A stretch of 64,000 nt of DNA from CAYFNF01 sp964344485 (GTDB lineage Bacteria; Patescibacteriota; Patescibacteriia; UBA9570; XYC2-FULL-38-9), in the NCBI GenBank assembly GCA_964344485.1, contig CAYFNF010000006.1:34574-98573 (forward strand), written 5' to 3'. Positions 25,891-35,113 of this stretch are shown here, piece by piece. Position 1 is the first letter of the stretch. Each line of letters begins with the position of its first letter. Position numbers and translations under genes: made by a program. Below the pieces are notes generated by a model. It was given only the letters and a program-made list of their open reading frames with translations, had not been told where the DNA came from and ran no database searches.

Positions 25891-26721
25891 CTATTTCTTC
25901 TTAAAACTCTTCAGGATATACGCCTTCATCTCTGCAGCTTTTCTTGCATTCTGTTGCAGTACTAATTCTAAATCCTCGTGAGAATGTGTTATGGATATTA
26001 ATTCAGATACATTCAACTCTTGTAGATTCTTCGACTGTGTAAATAATGCGTCCAACCGTTCTGCTAGTTGTTTCGGATATCGCGCTTCAAGAATATAGTC
26101 TCCAATCACTCCGTAGCAATGCCCGATCTCTTTTACGGAAGGTTTTGGATTCATTTGATAGTACATTTTCTTTCCTGAATAGAATTTACCGATCCACTCA
26201 TCAAGAACAGTTGAGCCGTTCACTAATGTATAGAAGCCTTTACATTGATCTACAATTTTATTTACAATCTTTATCTCTTCCCCCATATGCACTAAGTTGA
26301 ACCATGCATGTGGAAAGTGCTGACAGAACTGTTGCGACTTAATTGGATATTCATCTAGCTTCTCACTCAAAATATCGTTCCACAATTTATCTAATGCAGC
26401 TATGGATTCCACCTCAAAGACTTTCTTGGAATTCTTACCGACATCATAGGTTTGCGCTGGCTTGAAAAAATACGCACTTTTCAACTCCCTAACAAATTCA
26501 TCCAACTCTAGTATGTATTCAGTGGCTAATTGATAGGACCGCCCTTTCTTCATCACCGCTCGTTTCTTTAAAAGAGTATTCAGTGCTTTGTGAATTGCTT
26601 GGGTAGTAAACAACTCTTTACTGCTCTTTTCTATTTCTAATTGCAGCTCATGAACTTGTAGCGGGTATTTCTTTGCTAATACTTGAATTACCAGCCATTT
26701 TACCCCTTTTTCTAGCTCCAT
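25891..26721 (-). CDS. Winged-helix transcriptional regulator, divergent to the aminotransferase
   Basis: A 276-aa protein. The N-terminal 70 residues form a winged helix (LQLEIEKSSKELFTTQAIHKALNTLLKKRAVMKKGRSYQLA). The remainder (about 75-276) is a mixed domain like the effector part of TrmB-type or PaaX-type regulators, with CQHFPHAWFNLVHMGEEIKIV and YQMNPKPSVKEIGHCYGVIGDYI. It probably controls the divergent aminotransferase gene and itself, because the intergenic region holds two interlocked consensus promoters and two palindromes. Effector unknown. ATG at 26721 lacks an SD. Confidence 0.75.
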   Translation of the reverse strand: MELEKGVKWLVIQVLAKKYPLQVHELQLEIEKSSKELFTTQAIHKALNTLLKKRAVMKKGRSYQLATEYILELDEFVRELKSAYFFKPAQTYDVGKNSKKVFEVESIAALDKLWNDILSEKLDEYPIKSQQFCQHFPHAWFNLVHMGEEIKIVNKIVDQCKGFYTLVNGSTVLDEWIGKFYSGKKMYYQMNPKPSVKEIGHCYGVIGDYILEARYPKQLAERLDALFTQSKNLQELNVSELISITHSHEDLELVLQQNARKAAEMKAYILKSFKKK

Positions 26722-26737
26722 ATGATATGTAAACTAA

Positions 26738-26766
26738 ATGTTTATATTTATTCTAATTATAAACAT
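26738..26766. promoter_or_regulatory. Operator-like inverted repeat over the regulator promoter
   Basis: ATGTTTATA (26738..26746) and TATAAACAT (26758..26766) are perfect inverted 9-bp arms with centres 20 bp (two helical turns) apart. The right arm overlaps the -10 box of the minus-strand promoter, fitting autorepression. Confidence 0.65.
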
Positions 26767-26799
26767 ACCATTGACATATTGTCAATCCCCTGCTATCAT
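26756..26799. promoter_or_regulatory. Interlocked divergent consensus promoters
   Basis: Plus: TTGACA (26771..26776), 17 nt, TATCAT (26794..26799), for the aminotransferase. Minus: TTGACA (26785..26780), 18 nt, TATAAT (26761..26756), for the regulator. Each -35 lies in the spacer of the other promoter, so polymerase can occupy only one at a time. The two -35 boxes together form the palindrome ATTGACA-tat-TGTCAAT. Confidence 0.8.
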
Positions 26800-26826
26800 A
26801 TGTTGTTAAGAAATAAATTCTTGATT

Positions 26827-27951
26827 ATGAACTCCACTCTTAAAGCATTTCACGGCGGATCATTCTGGAAACAGATCGGATATGCATATGAACGAATAGG
26901 AGCGCTCGGCAATGACGTTGTGAACGCTGATGTTCTTGATGCATGGTTCGATCCATCGCCCAAAGCTATCAAAGCAGTTCAAGAGCATCTCCCAACTCTG
27001 CTCTCTACCTCTCCTCCCACGCACGCAAACGGCCTGATAACAACCATTGCAGAAATTCGCGGCATTCCAGAAAAGAACATCATTGTTGGTGGAGGTTCGT
27101 CAGACATTATGTTTGCGCTATTTCCAAATCTCCTGTCAAACGGTGATAAAACACTTATCCTCGATCCGATGTATGGAGAATATGAACATATCTTTACAAC
27201 CGTCATCAACACTGACCTACATCGACATCCATTACACAGCAAAACGAACTTCAGCGCTAATGTGAATGACCTAATCAGCGACATAAACACGATACAGCCC
27301 AACGTGGTAGTGATAGTAAATCCAAACAGCCCAACTGGGCAGTATATCGACAAGAAAGATCTAATTACGATACTCGATCAGACGCCAGGCCAGACTATAT
27401 TTGTCATTGATGAAGCATACATCGAATATATTGGCGTTCAACACTCACTTGAACAAGAAGTAAAAAAAAGGAAAAATCTTATAGTCCTGAAATCAATGTC
27501 TAAAGTATACGCGCTCAGCGGAGCTCGTGCTGCATACGCAGTATTGCCTGATAAATTGATATGTACAATCAATACACATATCCCGCCGTGGTCCATTAGC
27601 AACATCGGCCAGCTCGCAGCGATCGAAGCACTCAAGGATAAGGAGTACTACGGAATAAAGTATGCACAAACACATGAACTGCGTGAAGAGATGATGAATG
27701 CACTCCGGGACATTAGCGGTATCACTGTCTACCCATCACACACTTCATACTTCCTAATCGAACTGGTGGATCAAAAACTCAGCGCACAAAAAGTGATAGG
27801 TGCTCTTGAACAACAAGGAGTGTTCCTACGAAACTGTGACTCCATGAGCGTACAATTCAAAGATAATGTTATTCGTATCGCGGTCAAGAATAAAGAAAAA
27901 AACGTTCGAATAATTAGGGAGATAAGAAAATATATGAGCGGTAAACAATAA
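26827..27951 (+). CDS. PLP-dependent aminotransferase, histidinol-phosphate aminotransferase-like
   Basis: A fold-type I class I/II aminotransferase of 374 aa. Landmarks: GGGSSDIMFAL (phosphate-binding loop), DPMYGEYEH, NPNSPTGQ, VIDEAYIEY, and the PLP-lysine in LKSMSKVYALSGARAAY. This is the HisC/CobD subgroup pattern. No other histidine-biosynthesis gene is nearby, so HisC activity is not implied; the neighbours are a dedicated regulator and a converging GCS2-type ligase, which suggests an amino-acid modification role. ATG 26827 is preferred to upstream in-frame starts because the promoter -10 ends at 26799. Confidence 0.88.
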   Translation: MNSTLKAFHGGSFWKQIGYAYERIGALGNDVVNADVLDAWFDPSPKAIKAVQEHLPTLLSTSPPTHANGLITTIAEIRGIPEKNIIVGGGSSDIMFALFPNLLSNGDKTLILDPMYGEYEHIFTTVINTDLHRHPLHSKTNFSANVNDLISDINTIQPNVVVIVNPNSPTGQYIDKKDLITILDQTPGQTIFVIDEAYIEYIGVQHSLEQEVKKRKNLIVLKSMSKVYALSGARAAYAVLPDKLICTINTHIPPWSISNIGQLAAIEALKDKEYYGIKYAQTHELREEMMNALRDISGITVYPSHTSYFLIELVDQKLSAQKVIGALEQQGVFLRNCDSMSVQFKDNVIRIAVKNKEKNVRIIREIRKYMSGKQ

Positions 27952-27969
27952 CGGTCGCCGCTACCAGTA

Positions 27970-29193
27970 TTACTTTTCAAGTGGCTGTACTGCACGATCG
28001 CGCTCTTTCTTAGCTTGTTCCCACGTAATACTTTTTGACTCTTCTATAAAATCATCAATGTTACTGAATATCTCATAGAAGTATTTTGATATATCCATTG
28101 CGTTATTCTCAAAATGTGGTGCGCACGGCCTGATCTCTATCCATGCATGTGTTGCGTATTTCTGTAAGAAGCCATCAATATCCTTCTTGTTATAGTATTC
28201 AAGAAAATCCTCAATCGTGAATGACGTATCAAAATCGTAGTGCGGTTTGAACTCCCACCAAAACGCATTGAGTAAAAGCGGGACATCCTCTGCCTGCAAT
28301 TCAACAGTTACAGGCTTTTCGTCTAGATTCAATGCCTCACCTTTACCGGCTTTAATGAAATCGTGCATGCTGAGATTTTTATCAGGAAGAATGTACGGTA
28401 CACCCTCCCGAATGACAAAAACGTTCTTGCTCTTCCAAATAAAGAAATAGTAATCAGTCAAGCTTTCAAACTCCTTTGGAGGAAACACTGTTCGTACCCC
28501 ATAGTTGTACTTATCAGAATCCAGCTCTGGCGAGCTATGGTTCAGCCAATAGTAACGCGCAGACGGATAGAACTTGCTGTCCACAATTGCAGGAGCGGTA
28601 CTGAATGTAGCAATAAACTCTCCGAGGTGTTTATACAGCGCATTAATTGTTGGAATGACTTTTTGCACTGGAATATCCAGTGACACCTGGTGCGAAGCAA
28701 TACAACAGATACGAGTCATGTTCCGCTGTTTCTGAAAAATGCTATAGAGCTGATCATCAATTATTTCAAAACGCTCCTGGTGTGGCAGATTGAACAGTCC
28801 AGAGGCGATAGGCGTCACTTCTAACGGCCAGAAAATCAACCCTTTCTCACTGACAGCGGTGATAAAGCTGTCGATTATTGTAGCGTGCATATTTTCCAGC
28901 TTGCTTAAGGAGTCAACAGGTGGTGAGGCAAATTCAAACAGGCCGTATGACACATCGTACTTCATTACATATTGCCGTCCATCGAACTCCTTATACGCCT
29001 CTTGGGCTTCATTATTATGAGCCTTCCTGGAAATATCCCAGCCTTCTTTTTCTGCATAATACACAAACAGCTCCTGTGACTGCTCGCGATTTACTATACG
29101 CAGTGTATTCGGCTCAAGAACGAGGAATTCCAATTCCGTGCCGATATTCAGCTTGGTCTTATCTATTTTTTTCTTGGTGCTACCAATATTCAT
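27970..29193 (-). CDS. GCS2-family carboxylate-amine ligase (glutamate-cysteine ligase-like)
   Basis: A 407-aa ATP-dependent ligase of the GCS2/YbdK type, which joins a carboxylate (often glutamate) to an amine. Motifs: LNIGTELEFLVLEP at the N-terminus (metal-binding Glu residues), FEFASPPV, CIASHQVSLDIP, FWPLEVTPIA and the C-terminal WIEIRPCAPHFENNAMDISKYFYE. No gshB or other thiol-pathway gene is visible, so the product is unknown. It converges with the aminotransferase (18-nt gap). The -10 TATACT ends 6 nt from the ATG, indicating a leaderless mRNA. Confidence 0.85.
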   Translation of the reverse strand: MNIGSTKKKIDKTKLNIGTELEFLVLEPNTLRIVNREQSQELFVYYAEKEGWDISRKAHNNEAQEAYKEFDGRQYVMKYDVSYGLFEFASPPVDSLSKLENMHATIIDSFITAVSEKGLIFWPLEVTPIASGLFNLPHQERFEIIDDQLYSIFQKQRNMTRICCIASHQVSLDIPVQKVIPTINALYKHLGEFIATFSTAPAIVDSKFYPSARYYWLNHSSPELDSDKYNYGVRTVFPPKEFESLTDYYFFIWKSKNVFVIREGVPYILPDKNLSMHDFIKAGKGEALNLDEKPVTVELQAEDVPLLLNAFWWEFKPHYDFDTSFTIEDFLEYYNKKDIDGFLQKYATHAWIEIRPCAPHFENNAMDISKYFYEIFSNIDDFIEESKSITWEQAKKERDRAVQPLEK

Positions 29194-29199
29194 ATTATT

Positions 29200-29228
29200 A
29201 GTATAACCCTACGATTCCGGTAAAACAA
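29200..29228 (-). promoter_or_regulatory. Promoter of the GCS2-type gene, leaderless
   Basis: Minus-strand TTGTTT, 17-nt spacer, TATACT (29205..29200). Six nt separate the -10 from the ATG at 29193. Confidence 0.6.
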
Positions 29229-29329
29229 GAAAAGGCAGCAACTGCTACCAGCTGGGCTTTTAACCGCTGCTAATGGTATACTTACATCTGAACACATAAA
29301 TGCCTTTACTACATAACAATCATTATACT

Positions 29330-30595
29330 ATGCGAATATCACTACTATTCATCACCATCATGTGTGTTGGCCTTGCGCTACCTGCACACGCAGCAGATAA
29401 GTATGAGAATTTAAGCAAATCAGAGATTGAAGAGTACTCTGATCACTACATTGAAGAAATTGCTATGCTACATGCAAAACTGGTGTTAGTTGAAGATGAG
29501 GAGACTCGAGATGAGATTCAACGACAGCTCTATCGCATGGAGAAAAAAGCAGTGGGTATCAAAGAAGATCTTGCTGAATCCACTGTTGGAAATACAGATG
29601 AATTAGAAAAAGCAGAGAAAAAACTCAGCTACCTTGACCGTAAAACAGACGTCGTTGATGGAGATATCGACAGTTATATCTATAGCGCTGAGCGAAGCAG
29701 CACAACAGTTGCAAGCATCGTAGATATGATTATTTTTAGTGTCCTGATACAAACGGTTGCAGTCAGCTGGGAAGAAACCGCGAATAGTAGCTCAGAAATA
29801 ACGAAAACACTGGACAATAAAAGTAAGAAAGGAATAAACGCAACGCTCGGACATTCAATTACAACAGAGGTGCTTAAATTGCTGAACCAATCATCGCAAT
29901 CTATGCACGAAGCCGAAGAACTGAATGAGAATGGAGAAGAGTTAGATGCAATATATGCAGGATTTTCAGCGCTACAGCAAGTAAAAACAGCAGAGGACCT
30001 CATGGAGAGAATCGATATTCAAGAGTTCGAGACATTAGAACAAGATGAGTATGCTTCTTTCTACTACGTTGAACTGTTCCGCATGAATAGCACACTCGGG
30101 CAACTCGCAGAGACTCGTGTGGAACTACTGCTTTCAGATGATACTCAGAACACATCATCCAAGTTAAAAAAAGCCGCGACCATAATAAAACGTTCGTATA
30201 AAAAGCTTTCCAACCTTGGACCAAACGGTGATATCGAGCGTTTCTTCTCCATTAGCGAAAAGCTAGATATAGCATCAAATAAAATCAGTAATGCTAGCGA
30301 TAGTAGCGGGGAAGGAAGTGATGAGCACTCTGAAGAGATAATCGCGGCTGCTGCCCAACAAATAGTAAAAGCGACTACAAAGTACGAGACGTTGACTCTA
30401 AAATTCAACAGCAAGAAAAAGAAACTGCCAAAAAAGAAACGCAAAACTGTACGCGCTATACATGAATACGCATTGATATACCTAAACTACGCAAAAGCAC
30501 ATGTAGGATTCAACAACTATTCGCAAGCAGCGATTTGCGCGCATATTTCGTTAATGCTTTCTCGCAGCGGGTTGTATATCCTCAGCTTCAATTGA
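29330..30595 (+). CDS. Secreted helical protein of unknown function
   Basis: About 421 aa. The signal peptide MRISLLFITIMCVGLALPAHA is followed by an alanine cleavage site (AHA-A). The mature part is almost wholly predicted alpha-helical and charged, with heptad-like stretches at about 20-110 and 150-330, a Ser/Glu-rich break (SSGEGSDEHSEE), and a lysine cluster (NSKKKKLPKKKRK) before the final helices. An upstream in-frame ATG (29300) would add ten polar residues before the signal peptide; 29330 is preferred. No family recognised. A TATACT hexamer lies at 29277..29282. Confidence 0.7.
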   Translation: MRISLLFITIMCVGLALPAHAADKYENLSKSEIEEYSDHYIEEIAMLHAKLVLVEDEETRDEIQRQLYRMEKKAVGIKEDLAESTVGNTDELEKAEKKLSYLDRKTDVVDGDIDSYIYSAERSSTTVASIVDMIIFSVLIQTVAVSWEETANSSSEITKTLDNKSKKGINATLGHSITTEVLKLLNQSSQSMHEAEELNENGEELDAIYAGFSALQQVKTAEDLMERIDIQEFETLEQDEYASFYYVELFRMNSTLGQLAETRVELLLSDDTQNTSSKLKKAATIIKRSYKKLSNLGPNGDIERFFSISEKLDIASNKISNASDSSGEGSDEHSEEIIAAAAQQIVKATTKYETLTLKFNSKKKKLPKKKRKTVRAIHEYALIYLNYAKAHVGFNNYSQAAICAHISLMLSRSGLYILSFN

Positions 30596-30643
30596 TAAAA
30601 AATAACTTCGATAAATCACCACTCTCCCCCCACCGAATACGGC

Positions 30644-30671
30644 TTGACAAAAACGGTGAATTGTGTAAGCT
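30644..30671 (+). promoter_or_regulatory. Promoter of the CSLREA beta-helix gene
   Basis: TTGACA (30644..30649), 16-nt spacer, TAAGCT (30666..30671), about 30 nt before the ATG at 30701. Confidence 0.6.
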
Positions 30672-30700
30672 GAGGCAATTCAATACGTAAACTTTTTATT

Positions 30701-32587
30701 ATGAAAAGAGTATTACTACTTAGCTTGTGCGTAGGAGTTTCATTACTCTTAGCTCAGCAAGCAGAGGCAAAAACCTATCATGTGGACTATACGGATTCAC
30801 ATCCAGATCCAGTCAGTTTAGACGCGGATCCGGATCCGCTCGACGCTGTAAATAACACCTGTGCTGCTGAAGAAGACGGCGGCGGGGAGTGTTCGTTAAG
30901 AGAAGCGATTACGCTCGCGAATGATGATGAAGTGAATTGCGATCATCATTTTTATATTCCTAGCGAAAAAATAACGCTTACTCAACGTAATTTCAATATG
31001 GATGACTGGAACAATGCTGATGATTTAGATCTTCGAAATGATACGTGTACTTATTACTTCATAGGAAGTGGACAACATGACACTGTTATTGATGGCAACA
31101 GCCAATACTATCAAACCTACGGACAGGAATTCAGTATTTTTGATAACGTCATTAATAGCGTTACAGTTGAATTGCGAGACGTAACTCTTACCAATACAAA
31201 TGTACCAGCATTAGACTTGATTCAGACCCACTACACATTAGATCATGTCACCATCGATAGTATAAATGACGTCGGTATAAGAAACTCTAGCGGTTCTAAC
31301 CTTACTATTCAAAATTCGCTCATTCAGAATAGTGTCGGAGGGTTGTATAACCGTTACGGTTCTGTGCATGTTATCAACTCAATTATCAAACATAATTCTA
31401 CGCTATCTGAGGGAGCAGGGCTAGCAAATGAACTTGGTGGTCATATGATCATCGACAACTCGATAATTGAAGACAATGAAGTTACTGATACTGGATATTC
31501 TCATGCTGGCGGAATCATGAACTCGCTTAATAGTACGATGGTAGTTAATGATTCTATTATACGAAGTAATAGTACAAATGCAGAATGGGGCAAAGGTGGT
31601 GGCCTGTACAGCGGCGGTAACCTGATAGTGAACAATAGCAAATTCTATGATAACCAATCACTAGGTAGCACTGGTGGAGGAGTAGCAATAGGACCCCTTG
31701 GACAAGCTGAAATAAACAATTCGCTTATATATAACAACTACGCTGGCTATACCGGGGGCGGGCTCTCTAATAGCGAAGAAGTAAGTCTATCCTATACCAG
31801 AATCTTTGATAACACAGCAGAGTTGGGTGGAGGAGGAGTATTAAACTCCGGAACTATGACCATGGATACTATTGCTGTTGTGGGTAATATTGCGCTTGGA
31901 CAGAACGACCTCTGCCCAGGCCACAGCATTAATTCAGTTGGCGGAGGAATCTTCAACGCTGCTGATGGGGTGCTCTCTATTGAGAACTCTATAGTTGCTA
32001 AAAACCATGTCTATTCAGATGATCCTAATTACGGATACGGTGGTGGCTTAAACAACTGGGGCGAAGTGGAAATTCTAAACTCTACATTCTACCGGAACCG
32101 AGCGCACATTAATAACGGTGGAGCAATCTACAACACTGGCGGCTCTGTAAAACTCAGCCACTCTACTCTAATGAGAAATAAAGGACAGCACGTTGGTGGA
32201 ATAGGGACGTATAACGGTTCATTTGAAATCAAGAACAGTATTGTCTCAGAAAATCTGGATCAACATAATGCCACTTACAACTGTTCTGGCGTTATGACTT
32301 CGTACGGCTACAACATTGACGATGAAGGTAGCTGTAACTTAAACGGAAACTTTGACCAAGTTGTAGATCCCCAATTAGACCCATCCGGCTTACAAAAAAA
32401 TGGCGGGTTCACCAAGACTGTTGCTATCGCTCACTTCTCACCAGCGCAAAATAATGGCAGCTGCTATGACATTGATGGTGTAGCTGTTGACTACGACCAA
32501 CGAGGTAAGATCCGAAACGGCAGCTGCGATATCGGGGCGTTTGAACTACAGATCAACGAAGGGATTGAACCCGGACCCATGTTTTAA
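30701..32587 (+). CDS. Secreted parallel beta-helix protein with CSLREA motif
   Basis: A 628-aa exported protein. Signal peptide residues 1-23 (MKRVLLLSLCVGVSLLLAQQ, cleavage near AEA-K). The CSLREAI motif at about residues 65-71 is that of the CSLREA N-terminal domain found in secreted beta-helix proteins. Residues 120-560 are right-handed parallel beta-helix coils with repeated I.NS.I..N, GGGL.N and GGGIFN steps. The C-terminus DQRGKIRNGSCDIGAFELQ is the pattern that usually precedes an anchor, but the protein ends soon after, so it is probably released or held by other means. It has its own promoter and terminator. Confidence 0.85.
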   Translation: MKRVLLLSLCVGVSLLLAQQAEAKTYHVDYTDSHPDPVSLDADPDPLDAVNNTCAAEEDGGGECSLREAITLANDDEVNCDHHFYIPSEKITLTQRNFNMDDWNNADDLDLRNDTCTYYFIGSGQHDTVIDGNSQYYQTYGQEFSIFDNVINSVTVELRDVTLTNTNVPALDLIQTHYTLDHVTIDSINDVGIRNSSGSNLTIQNSLIQNSVGGLYNRYGSVHVINSIIKHNSTLSEGAGLANELGGHMIIDNSIIEDNEVTDTGYSHAGGIMNSLNSTMVVNDSIIRSNSTNAEWGKGGGLYSGGNLIVNNSKFYDNQSLGSTGGGVAIGPLGQAEINNSLIYNNYAGYTGGGLSNSEEVSLSYTRIFDNTAELGGGGVLNSGTMTMDTIAVVGNIALGQNDLCPGHSINSVGGGIFNAADGVLSIENSIVAKNHVYSDDPNYGYGGGLNNWGEVEILNSTFYRNRAHINNGGAIYNTGGSVKLSHSTLMRNKGQHVGGIGTYNGSFEIKNSIVSENLDQHNATYNCSGVMTSYGYNIDDEGSCNLNGNFDQVVDPQLDPSGLQKNGGFTKTVAIAHFSPAQNNGSCYDIDGVAVDYDQRGKIRNGSCDIGAFELQINEGIEPGPMF

Positions 32588-32603
32588 CGCAACAGAATGT
32601 ATG

Positions 32604-32637
32604 ATAAAACAGGGTTGTCCGTAATCCTGTTTTATTG
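32604..32637 (+). terminator. Intrinsic terminator after the CSLREA gene
   Basis: ATAAAACAGG (32604..32613) pairs with CCTGTTTTAT (32626..32635) across a 12-nt loop; the T-run is within the 3' arm. Confidence 0.7.
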
Positions 32638-32691
32638 CAGTAATGCCCACCTTATAGTACTATACCAATACTAATAACTAGCTTTTTCACT

Positions 32692-33213
32692 ATGACAGAG
32701 AAAAATTATCCAATCCACTTCATCATGACCGGAGGGACCATAGACTCGTATTATGATGGAAAAAAAGACACGGTGGTGCCGAATGAAAAATCAATCATCC
32801 CTCAGTATATCAATAGCTTGAAACTCTATAATGAAGTGAAGTTCTCTCAAATCTGTATGAAAGACAGTCGTGATATTAATCAAGCTGACCTGAAAAAAGC
32901 TCTTACTAGAATCGAAAATAGCCACTGCAAACATGTCATTATCACGTATGGAACGTATACCGTGCCGGACGCTGCACGATTTATAGAAGCGAACTTAAAA
33001 CGAAAAGATCAGGTGATTATTCTTACGGCTTCCATGACACCGATGTCCGGATTTGCTATGTCCGACGGTCCATTTAACTTGGGGTATGCTCTTGCTAAAG
33101 TCCAAGACCTAGAGCCAGGTATCTACATTTGTATCAACGGAAAAGTCTTCTCATCCAATGAAGTGATGAAAGTAATGAGTCAAGGAATGTTCGCATCGAT
33201 CTTCGGAGAATAG
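32692..33213 (+). CDS. Stand-alone asparaginase N-terminal-type domain, catalytic residues changed
   Basis: 173 aa, about half of a normal L-asparaginase and equal to its N-terminal domain. The nucleophile motif TGGTID (Thr16) is present, and SDGPFNLGYALA matches the family. The second catalytic signature, normally HGTDT, reads YGTYT at 86-90, losing the Asp, and the family Lys/Arg after the following strand is replaced (LTASMTPM). The C-terminal domain is missing, with no remnant downstream. It may be an inactive binding protein or use another substrate; asparaginase activity should not be assumed. The MFS gene follows 18 nt later. Confidence 0.8.
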   Translation: MTEKNYPIHFIMTGGTIDSYYDGKKDTVVPNEKSIIPQYINSLKLYNEVKFSQICMKDSRDINQADLKKALTRIENSHCKHVIITYGTYTVPDAARFIEANLKRKDQVIILTASMTPMSGFAMSDGPFNLGYALAKVQDLEPGIYICINGKVFSSNEVMKVMSQGMFASIFGE

Positions 33214-33231
33214 AACCACAGCTAAATAAAA

Positions 33232-34404
33232 ATGCTGATTAGAAAACTCGGACACGCAGCACCAAACATACTGTTAATGTACGCTTCTTCTGTTATTGGA
33301 GGTGCATTGTTTTTCTTGCCTATCCTCGCATTGTATTTTGAAGATACGCTCTTCTCTGCAACAAATGTCGCCTTGATTTTTTCTATAGAAGCATTCGCGG
33401 TGGTATTGTTTGAAGTACCTACTGGTGCTATCGCTGATCTCTTCGGACGAAAGATGACTATTGTCCTGGACCATGTTATCACCTTATGCGCAATTGGCCT
33501 GTTATTCATAGGGGGTTCTCTATGGATCTTCATTATCTACGCAATCATACACGCGTTTGCAATGAGCCTAGCTAGCGGATCTGAAGATGCGTTAATCTAT
33601 GATACGCTCCAAGAACACGGAAAAGAACAGTACTATAAACGTGCAATTGGAATATACTACGCATTGTGGCCGCTCGGCGCTTCAGTCGGTGCGATCATCG
33701 GTGGGTACCTAGCAACGATCTCTCTAGAACACACTATTCTATTCTCATTCATCCCGGTTGGGATTGCAACAATACTGGTTGCGTTTCTTAAAGAAGCGAA
33801 GTACGAAAAAGAAAAGCATCAAAATGTGTTACGACAGATGAATGACGCGTTTCGTTTTGCGCTATCAAAGAAACAACTTATTCTTCTTTTTATTGGCGGG
33901 TTCGTACTCATGGCGTTCGGGGAATCACTGCACTTGTTGAAGCCATTGTTCTTTGAAGAGAAAGAGATCACCCTTCAAGCGTATGGGTACTTATACGCAG
34001 GCACCTTTGGACTTGCTGCTGTTGGATACTATCTCTCTGACACCATCTCTTTAAAAATTGGTGATCGGAGAACACTTCTCATCTTCTCCATTATCAATCC
34101 TTTTATTGTCATCGCTGCTTCCTAGGCATTTGGCCTAACAGCTGGAATTATACTTATCATAGGCTCGCTCGGTTTTGGGTTGCGCGGTCCAATTATTGAA
34201 CATCTAGTAAACAAAGAAACACCTTCAGGAAAGCGAGCGACGGTACTCTCAATAAAGAACTTTATCGGAGCCCTTGGTGTTGCAGTGATTATTCCATTCA
34301 CTGGGGTGTTGACTGATCACTACTCTATCAGTACTGCATATATGGTGAGCGCTGTGTGCATGCTTATAGCACCGGATTCAATTACCCTTTCTAATCACTC
34401 GTAG
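33232..34404 (+). pseudogene. MFS transporter interrupted by an in-frame TAG
   Basis: Coding for about 390 residues if read through. The first 297 codons give MFS helices with the signature FEVPTGAIADLFGRKM between helices 2 and 3 and EDALIYDTL; TAG at 34123..34125 stops the frame inside a helix. The same frame continues without further stops (AFGLTAGIILIIGS.. GLRGPIIEHLVNKETPSGKRATVLSIKNF) to the true C-terminus at 34404, completing a normal 12-helix length. Possible causes: a nonsense mutation, a sequencing error, or suppression. The substrate is unknown. Its 3' end overlaps the converging HD-domain gene by 14 nt. Confidence 0.85.
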
Positions 34405-35014
34405 TCCACTGCACACCAACTTTTGTAAATTGAACTTTTAAGTCTTTTTTTACCATCTCTAATAGATCACGTACTTCTGGAAAGTGCTTAGATGCCTCAT
34501 CAAACGCCTCTACTGCCTTGTCTGCATAATTACTGTGAAACTCCCTTGGAATATACGCTTCAACTCCTCGCTCAGCGATATGTAGAAACGCCTCAATCTT
34601 ATCGAGCGCTTTTACAAACTTCGCCTCAATTGTCTCCTGGTTCTCATACTCTTCCCAAATATATCGAATCCAATCACCAAACGAAAAATCTTGCGTTAAC
34701 TCTTGAATAGCTTTCTGCTCCATTTTCTTTTTTTCATCTACGGAAGCATTCCCAGAGATAACCTCAAAAGCATCAGTGTCGCCTGTTCGTGCTTCAGCTA
34801 AATCGTGAATCAATGCTAACGCCATTGCTCGTTGAATATCTATCTGAACCTTACATTCATTACCAATGACATACGCCATAAGTGCTAATCGCCAAGAATG
34901 CTCTGCTACGGAATCTTGATCCCTATTGAGAGTTGATCCATACCTGGGAACAGCTTTAAGTTTATTCGTTCGTTGCAGAAACGTTAAAATCTCTTTTATT
35001 TTCTTCGGTCTCAT
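34391..35014 (-). CDS. HD-domain 5'-deoxynucleotidase (YfbR/HDDC2-like)
   Basis: About 207 aa. Motifs of the HD phosphohydrolases that remove phosphate from deoxynucleoside monophosphates: SVAEHSWRLALMA (metal His), ALIHDLAEARTGD (HD) and VKALDKIEAFL (last Asp). ATG at 35014 (MRPKKIKEIL) fits the family better than an upstream start at 35047. It lies beside a thymidine kinase and near a DNPH1-like gene, forming a nucleotide-salvage cluster, useful to a host-dependent cell. The transport gene's last codons overlap its stop. Confidence 0.87.
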   Translation of the reverse strand: MRPKKIKEILTFLQRTNKLKAVPRYGSTLNRDQDSVAEHSWRLALMAYVIGNECKVQIDIQRAMALALIHDLAEARTGDTDAFEVISGNASVDEKKKMEQKAIQELTQDFSFGDWIRYIWEEYENQETIEAKFVKALDKIEAFLHIAERGVEAYIPREFHSNYADKAVEAFDEASKHFPEVRDLLEMVKKDLKVQFTKVGVQWTTSD

Positions 35015-35113
35015 AATGGATCGTTTTAATTGATAAATATAGATCATAGTTGTTCTATTTGTCTCACCTTAAAAAGCGACGAGCCACTCGCGCTCCTCCA
35101 GGCGAGTGACTGG

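Noticed and set aside
26827..27951. Naming the aminotransferase hisC
   Set aside because: No other histidine genes are nearby and the subgroup includes several specificities.
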